From the NCBI GenBank assembly GCA_016550405.1, contig JABXGX010000274.1:1-7877 (forward strand): a stretch of 7,877 bases of DNA. The letters run 5' to 3'. The notes under the pieces are model-generated. The model was given only the letters and a program-made list of their open reading frames with translations, was not told the DNA's origin and did no database searches. Made by a program: the position numbers and the translations under genes. Source of the stretch: an archaeon. Its GTDB lineage: Archaea > Asgardarchaeota > Hermodarchaeia > Hermodarchaeales > Hermodarchaeaceae. Of the stretch, positions 1 to 7,068 are shown piece after piece. Position 1 is the stretch's first letter, and each line of letters opens with the position of its first letter.

Positions 1-719
1 ACATTGACTTGCCAAGAATCAATTGGAGGGGGTGGTGCATCCGGAACACGTAGTAACCATGCGGTTCCACTTAAGGATCAGTAACTCGAAGTGGATCCAG
101 CGAGGAGACAATCACCTTTCATGCATTCGACTAAGGAAATTCCAATGTCATTACCCTCGCTACCATAATGTTTTTCCCGAAGAATCTGTCCGCTCTCACT
201 TAACCGGATAACGAGCAGATCATGCCAGGGGCTATCTTCAGACGGAGAGACCTCTCCTGCAGTCGCATAACCTCCATTGGAACCGGTAATGATGGCATGT
301 GCGGCTTCATCCAAATCTAATCCCAGGGTCTGATTCCAAAGTTGTGTGCTAGTGGAAGTAATGTGAACCACAACTGCATCCAAGCGTTCTATTTCTTCAT
401 CCTCTGTTACTCCTGCAACTGTAAGTTCGCCAAATTGATTACTGATGATACTATTAGCGCGATCGTATGATGACCCTACAAAACTACCGTTGTTGAATTG
501 AGAATGAGGCCAGTAACTGCAAATCCACCAAACCGACTTTCAATGACCGAGAAGGCTTGCCGAGATTGATTAGCATCAAAGAGCTGACTCCATTGTTGAT
601 CCTGATCTCGCTCATTATAATGACCAGGAATTCCTTGGACCTTAATTAATTGATGCTCCATACCACCGTTACCTGGTTGACAAATATGGCAAAATGAGGA
701 CTGATAAAATAAGAATCAT
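1..719 (-). pseudogene. Decayed beta-propeller surface protein gene, paralogue of the intact gene at 802-2526; 3' end outside window
   Basis: Three reading frames must be joined to recover one protein. An ATG at 719-717 opens a hydrophobic leader (MILILSVLILPYLST) that hits a stop at 671-669. The body continues in a second frame (about 661-510) with WSQLF and a blade signature ending GGFAVTGLIL, and stops at 478-476. A third frame (about 500-81) carries further blades, including WNQTLG, GGYATAGE, YGSEGND and LLAGSTSSY. It is cut by an in-frame TGA at 80-78, after which homology resumes as SLSGTAWLLRVPD. That tail matches SYSLAWVLRIPD near the end of the propeller in the intact paralogue. At the second frame change roughly 18 residues of a blade are missing compared with intact repeats, suggesting a small deletion. 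The gene lies 82 bases downstream of its paralogue in the same orientation, so tandem duplication followed by decay is likely. Assembly errors could mimic one lesion but hardly three. Confidence 0.8.
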
Positions 720-801
720 CACTATATTCTTGAGCGAGCCAACCGACACGAGCGTCTTAGTTGGTTCTAGCTAGCATTCAACTCTACCTTGATAAAACTC
801 G

Positions 802-2526
802 TTACCTTTCTGAAATCCTATCCTTGGGGTAAGATGGTCTGGGATTTGAGGAGTTAGGAAAATGTAGCCCACATCGTGGGCAAAATTGCCGCTTTGTTAA
901 CCAGTCTATCATATGGCTATAATGAGCTAAAGCCGCACAACTGGGACAGAAGATAACTGGGGTATCCGGAGAAATTGTTTCATCACAGAAGATGCATCGA
1001 TGGAGAAGGGTGGAACACCGTGAACATTGACCTTCCGATTTTAATAATATTGCATTACATTTCGGACATTGTATTAATCCTGTCAGTACTGAAGATAAAT
1101 CTGCAATTACGCGAGGTGAAAGGTAGGTCTTGATCACACTCTGCTTTGAAGGATTTGACCAGAGTAATGAGAGTTCCTTTCGACTTTTTTGTAATAACAG
1201 ATAGGAAACTAATAGGATGAGAATAGCCAAACTTATTCCCAAGCTGATTAAGAACACATTTGGTGGTCCATATGTTCGGGTCTCTACTGGTGTTATTATT
1301 GCTGAATTATCTGGGATACGAAGCACCCAAGCTAGCGAATAGCTTTCGGCAAGGCTTGCACTTTGCCCTGCGATAACAAAATCTCCCTGAGTTGTTTGCA
1401 GAATTGAATGGCCTTTATCATCATCTGTACCTCCATAGTTTTTGCTTCTGAGAAAGTCACCTTCAGATGTTAAGCGGACTAACCACAGGTTATCAAAGTG
1501 GTCGTTTCCGGCCCATGCGACGGTTCGCCCAGCAATAGCAAAGCTGCCATCAGCAAGTTCAATTACTGCGTTAGCGGCATCTGATGAGAGGTCACCAAAT
1601 TTTGTACTCCATTGAAAAGTCCCGTTACTATGATACGAAGCAGCAAAACCATCTGGTACTAGATTTGAAGAATTTTCAGTCTCACCAACAGTGACAAAAC
1701 ACCCATTTCTGGTTTCAATGACATCATAGCACATGTCTGACCACAAACCACCTAAGGTCCTGTTCCAAATGGCAATCCCCCGTGGAGTTGTGCTGAGTAA
1801 CCACGCATCTTCGTTACCATGTCCATAGCTCTCCGTTGATCCAGCTAAAATGAAATTACCAGACTCAGACTCCACTAATGCAGAACAGATCTCATCATCC
1901 GGTCCTCCATATTCCTGACTCCAGAGCACATTCCCAACCTGGTCTGTACGAACTAGCCAGGATTGAGAATTGGTGCTGTTTTCATCCATTACCGAACCAG
2001 CAAAGGCAAATCCCCCTGATTGACTTTCAACTAAGGATAGCCCCTGATCGAAATTCTGTGAACCACCAAATGTTTGGTACCACGAAACACTTCCTGATTC
2101 ATCTAATCGGAGGAGGAGAGCATCCCGGTTATTGTCAAGAATATACCCAATAATCGCAAATCCACCAGATTCGCATTCGATGATTTCCCGTCCAACTTGC
2201 CCTGAAAAAGCATCAAAGGCGTGTTGCCATAGAAGCTGCCCATCTTCTGCAATTCGAACAATTGCAAGAGCTTGACCTCCACGATAGTGGATAAACCCTG
2301 TGGCAACATATCCTCCCGCTCTACAAGAGATAATTGAGTAGAAGGCATTATAACCGGCCCCAGAGCCATGCGTTAGACTCCACAGTTGGTCTGTAGTCAC
2401 GCGAGCATTATTTGGAGAGCAGAAACTAGTTGTATCATAAGTTATACAAGAACCAATCCCTATTGTGGCGCTTGAAATCAGGATGCAAATGGCAATAAGA
2501 ATGCATTTCCTCTGCAAGCAGTCCAA
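802..2526 (-). CDS. Secreted seven-bladed beta-propeller membrane protein with cytosolic zinc ribbon and RING/PHD-like zinc finger
   Basis: 574 residues, function unknown. Residues 7-27 form a hydrophobic signal segment ending IGSC, which could be a lipobox (Cys27). Residues 64-406 hold seven repeats of about 45 residues. Each has a GG(F/Y)xxxG strand, a (D/W)xWLVR-like strand and a WxxxxGG strand. The isolated QLWSLTHGSG at 47-56 could close the ring with the last blade, as in velcro-closed propellers. Sequons N183, N255, N285 and N301 lie in this outer part. Residues 423-445 are one transmembrane helix followed by basic residues (KSRK), which puts the tail in the cytosol. The tail has a zinc ribbon (C487, C490, C501, C504) and a second finger (C511, C514, C527, C530, H535, H538, C549, C552) with the cross-brace spacing of PHD/RING fingers and a WL after the histidines. 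The start is TTG; no ATG lies near the signal segment, and TTG at 2517 is an alternative. Such propellers are common archaeal surface proteins; a ligand cannot be named. Confidence 0.85.
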   Translation of the reverse strand: MDCLQRKCILIAICILISSATIGIGSCITYDTTSFCSPNNARVTTDQLWSLTHGSGAGYNAFYSIISCRAGGYVATGFIHYRGGQALAIVRIAEDGQLLWQHAFDAFSGQVGREIIECESGGFAIIGYILDNNRDALLLRLDESGSVSWYQTFGGSQNFDQGLSLVESQSGGFAFAGSVMDENSTNSQSWLVRTDQVGNVLWSQEYGGPDDEICSALVESESGNFILAGSTESYGHGNEDAWLLSTTPRGIAIWNRTLGGLWSDMCYDVIETRNGCFVTVGETENSSNLVPDGFAASYHSNGTFQWSTKFGDLSSDAANAVIELADGSFAIAGRTVAWAGNDHFDNLWLVRLTSEGDFLRSKNYGGTDDDKGHSILQTTQGDFVIAGQSASLAESYSLAWVLRIPDNSAIITPVETRTYGPPNVFLISLGISLAILILLVSYLLLQKSRKELSLLWSNPSKQSVIKTYLSPRVIADLSSVLTGLIQCPKCNAILLKSEGQCSRCSTLLHRCIFCDETISPDTPVIFCPSCAALAHYSHMIDWLTKRQFCPRCGLHFPNSSNPRPSYPKDRISER

Positions 2527-2594
2527 CCTTCTTGGTCCTCTGGACTTATCAGACTGAATCTTGGCTTAAAACTCTGATGAAAGCAACAAATGAA

Positions 2595-5036
2595 CTAACG
2601 TCGTTTTGTTGTAACGGTCAATTCAGACCCGAGTGGACCCATTTCAATTACCTTATTAACAAAGCCTCGAACAATCTCAGCCAACCGATTTCCTTCTGAT
2701 GCCGAGGTGCTTTCGAAAATAACGCGCTCGGGATCAATATCCATCTCTTTTAACAATGGCAGCATCTTTTCCACCCGTTCCTTTGCCTTGCCCATTCCAG
2801 TTCGATAATGGCAATCAGTTTCATAACAACCAATAATCACAACACCGTCGGCACCCTGGCTAAAGGCTTCAAGGATGAGTAAGGGATCAAGTCGACTTGT
2901 ACAGGGGACTCGAATAGGAATCATTTGGGGAGGATACCGTAATCGATTTACACCAGCATTATCTGCTGCTGCATAGGCACACCAGTTACAGAGGAAACCA
3001 ATTATGACCGGTGAAAGAGGACTCTCTTGGCATGCTGTATCGACGGCTGAAAGGAGTTGTTTTCGTGTGAATCCAGGTAAATCAAGTGCGGCTGTTGGAC
3101 AAGATGCTACGCACGCACCACAACCAGTGCAAGCTAGTTCATCGATTTGTGGATACTTTGAACCTTCAAACGTGATTGCATTAGCATCACAGGTTTTTTC
3201 GCATAGCCGGCAACTTTCACACAATCCTTCGTCTACTACAGGTGCATAAACTTCTAGCTCGATTTTACGTCGATGCAAGAGAGAAGACACTTGAGCTGCT
3301 GCTAAGCCTGCATGAGCAACTGTGTCGGCGATGTCCTTGGGACTTTGGGATGTACCTGCAAGAAAAATCCCAGCAGAATATGTTCCTGTTGGATCCAGCT
3401 TTGGGTGTTTTTCCAAGAAGAAGTTGTTCCCATCTAAAGGAATATTAAGTATCGAGGCAAGCTTGAGATTTGATGGGGCCGGATCAATACCGACACTTAA
3501 CACAATAAGATCTGCGGGAAATTCGATAGGCTCACAGAGTTCGGTATCTTCAGCGCGGATAAGTAGTTTTTTTGTAGTAGGATCTTCTTCGATTTCAGCA
3601 ACACGGCCACGGATAAATGTGATACCATGCTCTCGGCTAGCCCTTTCATATAGCTCTTCGAAGCCTTTACCGAAGGTTCGCATATCAGTGTAGAAAATGT
3701 AGACATCAGCCTCTGGTTGAGCCAACCGGAGTTGAACAGCTTCTTTAACAGCGTAAGTACAACATACACGACTGCAATATGGTCGGTTTATCCGAATATC
3801 CCGACTACCCACACATTGGACAAATGCAACTCGTTTTGGAGCCTCTCCTGAAGAAGGTTGTACAACAATCCCCTTCGATGGACCTGCAGGATCCAATAAT
3901 CGTTCTAACTCTGGTGCGGTAATAACATCTGAATACCTTCCATACCCATATTCAGGAAGATTTTGAGGATTATAGGGTTCAAAGCCGGTTGCAACTACAA
4001 TTGCTCCAACTTTGAACGTATGGTCCTGCTCAGTATCTTCGAAGCGGATTGATTCTTTTTCACATACACCAACACAGGACTGACAGCCGATACAGACATC
4101 CATATCAATGTATGGCGCGAGGGGTACTGAGCTCGGATAGGGACGAATGATGGCTCGTTTGGTTCCGAGACCATAGTTGTACTCATTTGGCTCCTCAATG
4201 GGACATATCTCTAAGCATTTGTTACAACCATTACAGGTCTCAAGATCGACGTATCGGGGTTTCTGATGGATTTTTACTTGATAGGCACCAGGTGTTCCGT
4301 GGACATCGTTGACTTCACTCAAAGTTAGAATCTTAATTTTCGGATGAGTGTTAGCTTGTGTCATTAACGGTCCAAGGATACAGAGACTACAATCCAAGCT
4401 GGGGAAGAGCTTATCCCATTTAGCCATATGGCCCCCCAGAAATCCATTTTTTTCCACAAGAATAACCTCGTGCCCAGATTTTGCGAGTTGAAGTGAGGCC
4501 ATGATACCAGCTGGTCCTCCACCAATCACAAGAATCCGTTTCGTAATTGGTACACTAATTGAACTAATACTAAGCCCAGCTTGTGCCATTTTCAAGGCTG
4601 CATCAATCATGAGTCGAGCTTTTAATGTTGCAGCATCAGGGTTATCCCAGTGAACCCAACTACATTGTTCTCTGATATTCGCAATGGCAAGGTGCCCACG
4701 ATTAAGTCCAGCTTCTTCAACGGTCTGACTCATCAGCTCGCCGTGCAACCGTGGTGAGCAGGCGGCAACCACAACGTTGTCTATCTTTTCTTTACGGATG
4801 GTGTCCCGGATTAGATTCAACCCTTGTTCCACACAAAAATGGGCATCGTCTACAACAATAAGATTTGGCTGCTTCTGATAATGCTGAACAAGCGCTTCAA
4901 CATCCACTATACTTTCAATATTCGACCCACAATGACAAAGAAAAAGTGCTGTTTTCGGAGACGTTTTTGGCACGGTTTTGCGGCGTGTGGCCTTAGACCT
5001 CTGTTTTTTCATTTTAGTTTTTCCAGATTTAGCCAC
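2595..5036 (-). CDS. hdrA: Heterodisulfide reductase subunit A fused to MvhD (HdrA-MvhD)
   Basis: Cytosolic iron-sulfur flavoprotein. HdrA is the FAD-bearing, electron-bifurcating core of Hdr complexes, and MvhD is the [2Fe-2S] link that hands it electrons from hydrogenase, formate dehydrogenase or F420-dependent partners. Residue numbers count from the GTG at 5045; subtract 3 for the start chosen here. Seen: a lysine/arginine-rich N-terminus (1-32); the HdrA N-terminal domain with CHCG at 37-40; a Rossmann FAD motif GGGPAG at 175-180; the HdrA signature DCSLCILGP around 218-225. Next come an inserted dicluster ferredoxin (C271, C274, C277, C281; C318, C321, C324, C328), the CVGSRD...PYCSRVCC signature (411-429), a second FAD element (558-585) and a C-terminal ferredoxin (C609-C619, C639-C649). 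The MvhD domain (about 678-803) has C686, C689, C715, C740 and C745. A GGTGA sequence 5 bases before the GTG at 5036 decides the start, giving 813 residues. HdrB, HdrC and hydrogenase subunits are not in the window, so the electron donor and acceptor are unknown. Similar fusions occur as HdrA2 in Methanosarcina and in several other archaea. Confidence 0.93.
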   Translation of the reverse strand: MAKSGKTKMKKQRSKATRRKTVPKTSPKTALFLCHCGSNIESIVDVEALVQHYQKQPNLIVVDDAHFCVEQGLNLIRDTIRKEKIDNVVVAACSPRLHGELMSQTVEEAGLNRGHLAIANIREQCSWVHWDNPDAATLKARLMIDAALKMAQAGLSISSISVPITKRILVIGGGPAGIMASLQLAKSGHEVILVEKNGFLGGHMAKWDKLFPSLDCSLCILGPLMTQANTHPKIKILTLSEVNDVHGTPGAYQVKIHQKPRYVDLETCNGCNKCLEICPIEEPNEYNYGLGTKRAIIRPYPSSVPLAPYIDMDVCIGCQSCVGVCEKESIRFEDTEQDHTFKVGAIVVATGFEPYNPQNLPEYGYGRYSDVITAPELERLLDPAGPSKGIVVQPSSGEAPKRVAFVQCVGSRDIRINRPYCSRVCCTYAVKEAVQLRLAQPEADVYIFYTDMRTFGKGFEELYERASREHGITFIRGRVAEIEEDPTTKKLLIRAEDTELCEPIEFPADLIVLSVGIDPAPSNLKLASILNIPLDGNNFFLEKHPKLDPTGTYSAGIFLAGTSQSPKDIADTVAHAGLAAAQVSSLLHRRKIELEVYAPVVDEGLCESCRLCEKTCDANAITFEGSKYPQIDELACTGCGACVASCPTAALDLPGFTRKQLLSAVDTACQESPLSPVIIGFLCNWCAYAAADNAGVNRLRYPPQMIPIRVPCTSRLDPLLILEAFSQGADGVVIIGCYETDCHYRTGMGKAKERVEKMLPLLKEMDIDPERVIFESTSASEGNRLAEIVRGFVNKVIEMGPLGSELTVTTKRR

Positions 5037-5041
5037 AATCG

Positions 5042-5046
5042 TCACC
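5042..5046 (-). promoter_or_regulatory. Shine-Dalgarno sequence GGTGA for hdrA-mvhD
   Basis: Read on the minus strand, GGTGA is followed by five bases (CGATT) and then GTG at 5036-5034. It matches the core complementary to the archaeal 16S rRNA 3' end. This favours the GTG at 5036 over the in-frame GTG at 5045, which would lie inside the ribosome-binding sequence. Confidence 0.65.
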
Positions 5047-5091
5047 GAGTCTCTTTGACATGAGTTCAGGGAGCACTATGCGCTTTAACAC

Positions 5092-5158
5092 TTGTTACGT
5101 TACTATCTGATGATTTAATTGTTAAGGCGAATTGGAAATTAAGCCAACTGGTTGTTAC
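5092..5158. repeat. Three direct copies of TTGTTA in the divergent intergenic region, possible operator
   Basis: TTGTTA occurs at 5092-5097, 5119-5124 and 5152-5157 (the first and third as TTGTTAC), spaced 27 and 33 bases apart. The first copy is half of a small palindrome, TAACA-CT-TGTTA (5086-5097), and is followed by a tandem GTTACGTTAC (5094-5103). The third abuts CAAC-TG-GTTG (5145-5154). The repeats lie between the divergent hdrA-mvhD and Fe-S protein genes, where a shared regulator could bind. They are short and AT-rich, so chance is possible. No unambiguous TATA box stands out on either strand; AT-rich stretches at about 5111-5125 and 5134-5141 are only candidates. Confidence 0.3.
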
Positions 5159-5214
5159 CCAAGAGATAAAGGGAGAAATCAGAACAAAATACGAGTAGGT
5201 TGTGTCGTGAACCA

Positions 5215-5682
5215 ATGGCAGACAAGAAAGTCAATCCCATGCAATTGTATAAGCTCCTGCCCCAAACCAATTGCAAGAAATGTGGCATGACCTGCATGGC
5301 CTTTGCAACAAGGCTAGCCTTACGCGAAGTCGAACTCAAAGAGTGTAGACCCCTCTTTGAAGAAGAACAGTATAAGGAACAGTGTGCCCAACTCAACGAC
5401 CTCATCGCTCCACTTTTAGATACTGAAGAAACGGGCGTGAAGCTCGATGAAACCAAATGTACAGGATGCGGTAATTGTGTTGTTGTCTGCCCAGTTGATG
5501 CTTCAGCAGAACCTGGAACAGCCTCTGGGAAAGCAGCGCGTTCCACAGATACAGTCTTTCGCGTCGAAGATGGCATCGCAAAAATCATCAACCTTGAGAA
5601 ATGCCGACGATTTCCTCCCGACCGGATGAATTGTCGAGTCTGCGAGCAGGGCTGTTATGTCAAAGCGATTGAAATCTGGTAA
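5215..5682 (+). CDS. Iron-sulfur protein: CdhE/AcsC-type Fe-S domain joined to a dicluster ferredoxin
   Basis: 155 residues, predicted cytosolic electron carrier. Residues 10-46 match the Fe-S domain found at the N-terminus of the corrinoid protein large subunit of CODH/acetyl-CoA synthase (CdhE/AcsC) and in RnfB. The phrase LYKLLPQTNCKKCGMTCMAF starts it, and C20, C23, C27 and C44 would hold one [4Fe-4S] cluster. A ferredoxin part follows. The first motif, C82, C85, C88 and C92-Pro, is canonical. The second is C130-x9-C140-x2-C143-x3-C147, where the usual two-residue gap after the first cysteine has become nine. With these twelve cysteines, three [4Fe-4S] clusters are plausible. The corrinoid-binding barrel of CdhE is absent, so this is a stand-alone carrier. 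ATG at 5215 is preferred: CGTGA lies four bases upstream and the TTG at 5200 would only add five residues. It is the first gene of a plus-strand cluster, 36 bases before the FwdB-like gene, and is a likely electron partner for it. The exact partner is inference. Confidence 0.85.
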   Translation: MADKKVNPMQLYKLLPQTNCKKCGMTCMAFATRLALREVELKECRPLFEEEQYKEQCAQLNDLIAPLLDTEETGVKLDETKCTGCGNCVVVCPVDASAEPGTASGKAARSTDTVFRVEDGIAKIINLEKCRRFPPDRMNCRVCEQGCYVKAIEIW

Positions 5683-5718
5683 CACTACACGCATTACATC
5701 AGTTGAAGGGAATGAAAC

Positions 5719-7002
5719 GTGCAAGATACTGTGTGCTGTGGCTGTTCAGTCGTCTGCGATGACGTTGCCATATCAGTGAAAAAAACTGATTTGCATTCCT
5801 TAGGTCTTTGCCGACTCGGTCACGAATATTGCAGCTCGATTTTTAGTAAAACACGACTCTTACACCCTTCAATAAAAACTACTAATGGAAAACCGAAACT
5901 AGTAACTCCTAAAGAAGCCTTGGAGAAAGCTGCACAGCTTCTTCGAGAAAGTAAAAGACCATTATTGATAGGGTGGTCAAATAGTACAACCGAAGCGATC
6001 ACCCTTGGATTGAAGATAGCCCAAAATAAGAGAGGCGTGTTTGATAGCACTGCCAGTTTCGAATACGGATCCCTTCTTGAAATGGGATTGCAAGGAGGTG
6101 AATCAGAAAAGGTTTCACTAGAAACAATACGGGATTTTGCGGACTACATTATCTACTGGGGAGTCAACCCCGCGGAAAGCCATCATCGCCATGCCAGTCG
6201 ATATACCGTATTTCCAAAAGGGAAGAACACCCCAGAAGGTCGAGAAAGTCGTGTGATCTCTGTGATTGATATACGAGACACCGAATCCATGAGACTCGCG
6301 AACCACCAACTGATCCTCTCCACATCAACAGGTGATGTTGAATTTCTAAAATTCCTCATTGCTGAACTTGAAGGAACCCACGAACACCTCCCAGAGCAAA
6401 TCGGTGGGGTTCCCACCATCGAGTTTCTCAGTTTTAGTAAACAGCTCCAAGACGCAGATAACGTTGCATTATTCTATGGAAATGGCCTATTACATTCCTC
6501 TCACGCGAACCAAAGCCTACCGTTACTAGCAAAATTATGTGCCCTTCTCAACCGAAACCAACACCAATGTTGGACACTGCCAATGATAGCATACTGCAAT
6601 ACCATTGGAGCAGTGAAAGCCAGTCTCAAAATCACTAAGCTGCCCTTTGCCACTAATTTTGTGTCCCAACCAGTGAAATCAATCCCATCAGTTTTCTCCG
6701 ATATCAAGAAGTCAACATTTGATTGCGTACTTGTTGCTGGCTGGGATGCTTTGAGCCTACTACCAGGACCCATTGCAAAGGTCCTCGGAGATCTTCCCAT
6801 AATCGCCTTATCGACCCAGCCGACCTTAACAACACACAAGGCCGCCGTGGTATTACCAATCGCCCTCACAGGCGCTGAAGCAGCAGGTACTGTTCATCGC
6901 ATGGATGGAACAGCTGTAACACTTCAACCCTTCAGGACCCCACCTAAGGGTGTAATCACCGAAGAAGCCCTCTTAACTCAACTTCTCGAAAAAATCACCT
7001 AA
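5719..7002 (+). CDS. Formylmethanofuran dehydrogenase subunit B-like protein lacking the W/Mo active-site residues
   Basis: 427 residues, the usual length of FwdB/FmdB, the molybdopterin subunit that reduces CO2 to formate in formylmethanofuran dehydrogenase. C6, C9, C13 and C31 (VCCGCSVVCDD...CRLGHE) form the family's N-terminal [4Fe-4S] site. Family landmarks align without gaps, as recalled for Methanothermobacter FwdB: LLIGWS (82-87), DSTAS (109-113), YWGVNPAESHHRHASR (146-161), LFYGNGLLHS (251-260), AAGTVHRMDG (388-397). The key positions differ. FwdB has SVCHGP, with Cys118 binding the metal beside His119; here the same place reads SFEYGS (Glu115, Tyr116). FwdB has PMRGHYN with Arg288; here it is PMIAYCN (Ile290). 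Catalysis by the known mechanism is therefore unlikely. A structural, electron-relay or pterin-free role is inferred, loosely like FhcB of methylotrophic bacteria, which works without the metal cofactor. The start is GTG with GAAGGGA seven bases upstream (5705-5711). No FwdA, C or D gene is adjacent within the window. Confidence 0.85.
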   Translation: MQDTVCCGCSVVCDDVAISVKKTDLHSLGLCRLGHEYCSSIFSKTRLLHPSIKTTNGKPKLVTPKEALEKAAQLLRESKRPLLIGWSNSTTEAITLGLKIAQNKRGVFDSTASFEYGSLLEMGLQGGESEKVSLETIRDFADYIIYWGVNPAESHHRHASRYTVFPKGKNTPEGRESRVISVIDIRDTESMRLANHQLILSTSTGDVEFLKFLIAELEGTHEHLPEQIGGVPTIEFLSFSKQLQDADNVALFYGNGLLHSSHANQSLPLLAKLCALLNRNQHQCWTLPMIAYCNTIGAVKASLKITKLPFATNFVSQPVKSIPSVFSDIKKSTFDCVLVAGWDALSLLPGPIAKVLGDLPIIALSTQPTLTTHKAAVVLPIALTGAEAAGTVHRMDGTAVTLQPFRTPPKGVITEEALLTQLLEKIT

Positions 7003-7027
7003 CCGGTTTCTTGGTAATTGGTAAGCC

Positions 7028-7035
7028 TTTAAACA
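7028..7035 (+). promoter_or_regulatory. Possible TATA box (TTTAAACA) for the cooC-like gene
   Basis: TTTAAACA lies about 34 bases before the ATG at 7069 in the 66-base gap after the FwdB-like gene. Archaeal transcription usually starts about 25 bases downstream of the TATA box, near 7056. That would leave a very short leader with the GGTG ribosome site intact. This could let the cooC-like gene be expressed separately from the two genes upstream. No clear BRE element is visible, so it may be chance. Confidence 0.25.
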
Positions 7036-7058
7036 CCACACAAACAAGTACGAATAGC

Positions 7059-7062
7059 GGTG
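7059..7062 (+). promoter_or_regulatory. Shine-Dalgarno sequence GGTG for the cooC-like gene
   Basis: GGTG is followed by six bases and then ATG at 7069. It overlaps the alternative GTG start at 7060 and so argues for the ATG, which also gives the usual CooC N-terminus MKVAVAGKGGVGKT. Confidence 0.55.
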
Positions 7063-7068
7063 CCTAAA

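Noticed and set aside
78..80. In-frame TGA as recoded selenocysteine or tryptophan
   Set aside because: The gene carries two additional frame disruptions, and the aligned position in the intact paralogue is not cysteine. Pseudogene decay is simpler.
735..766. Imperfect inverted repeat (CCAAC...GTTGG) downstream of the propeller gene as a terminator
   Set aside because: The stem is only about five pairs with a 16-base loop and no T-run follows it.
5037..5045. GTG at 5045 as the hdrA-mvhD start
   Set aside because: It overlaps the GGTGA ribosome-binding sequence, whose spacing fits the GTG at 5036. The difference is only three residues.
5139..5591. 150-residue open frame on the minus strand opposite the Fe-S protein gene
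   Set aside because: It is antisense to a gene with clear cysteine motifs, has serine-rich shadow composition and shows no recognisable domain.
5712..5762. ATG at 5712 as the FwdB-like start
   Set aside because: It is out of frame with the FwdB homology and hits a stop after 16 codons. The GTG at 5719 gives the expected N-terminus.
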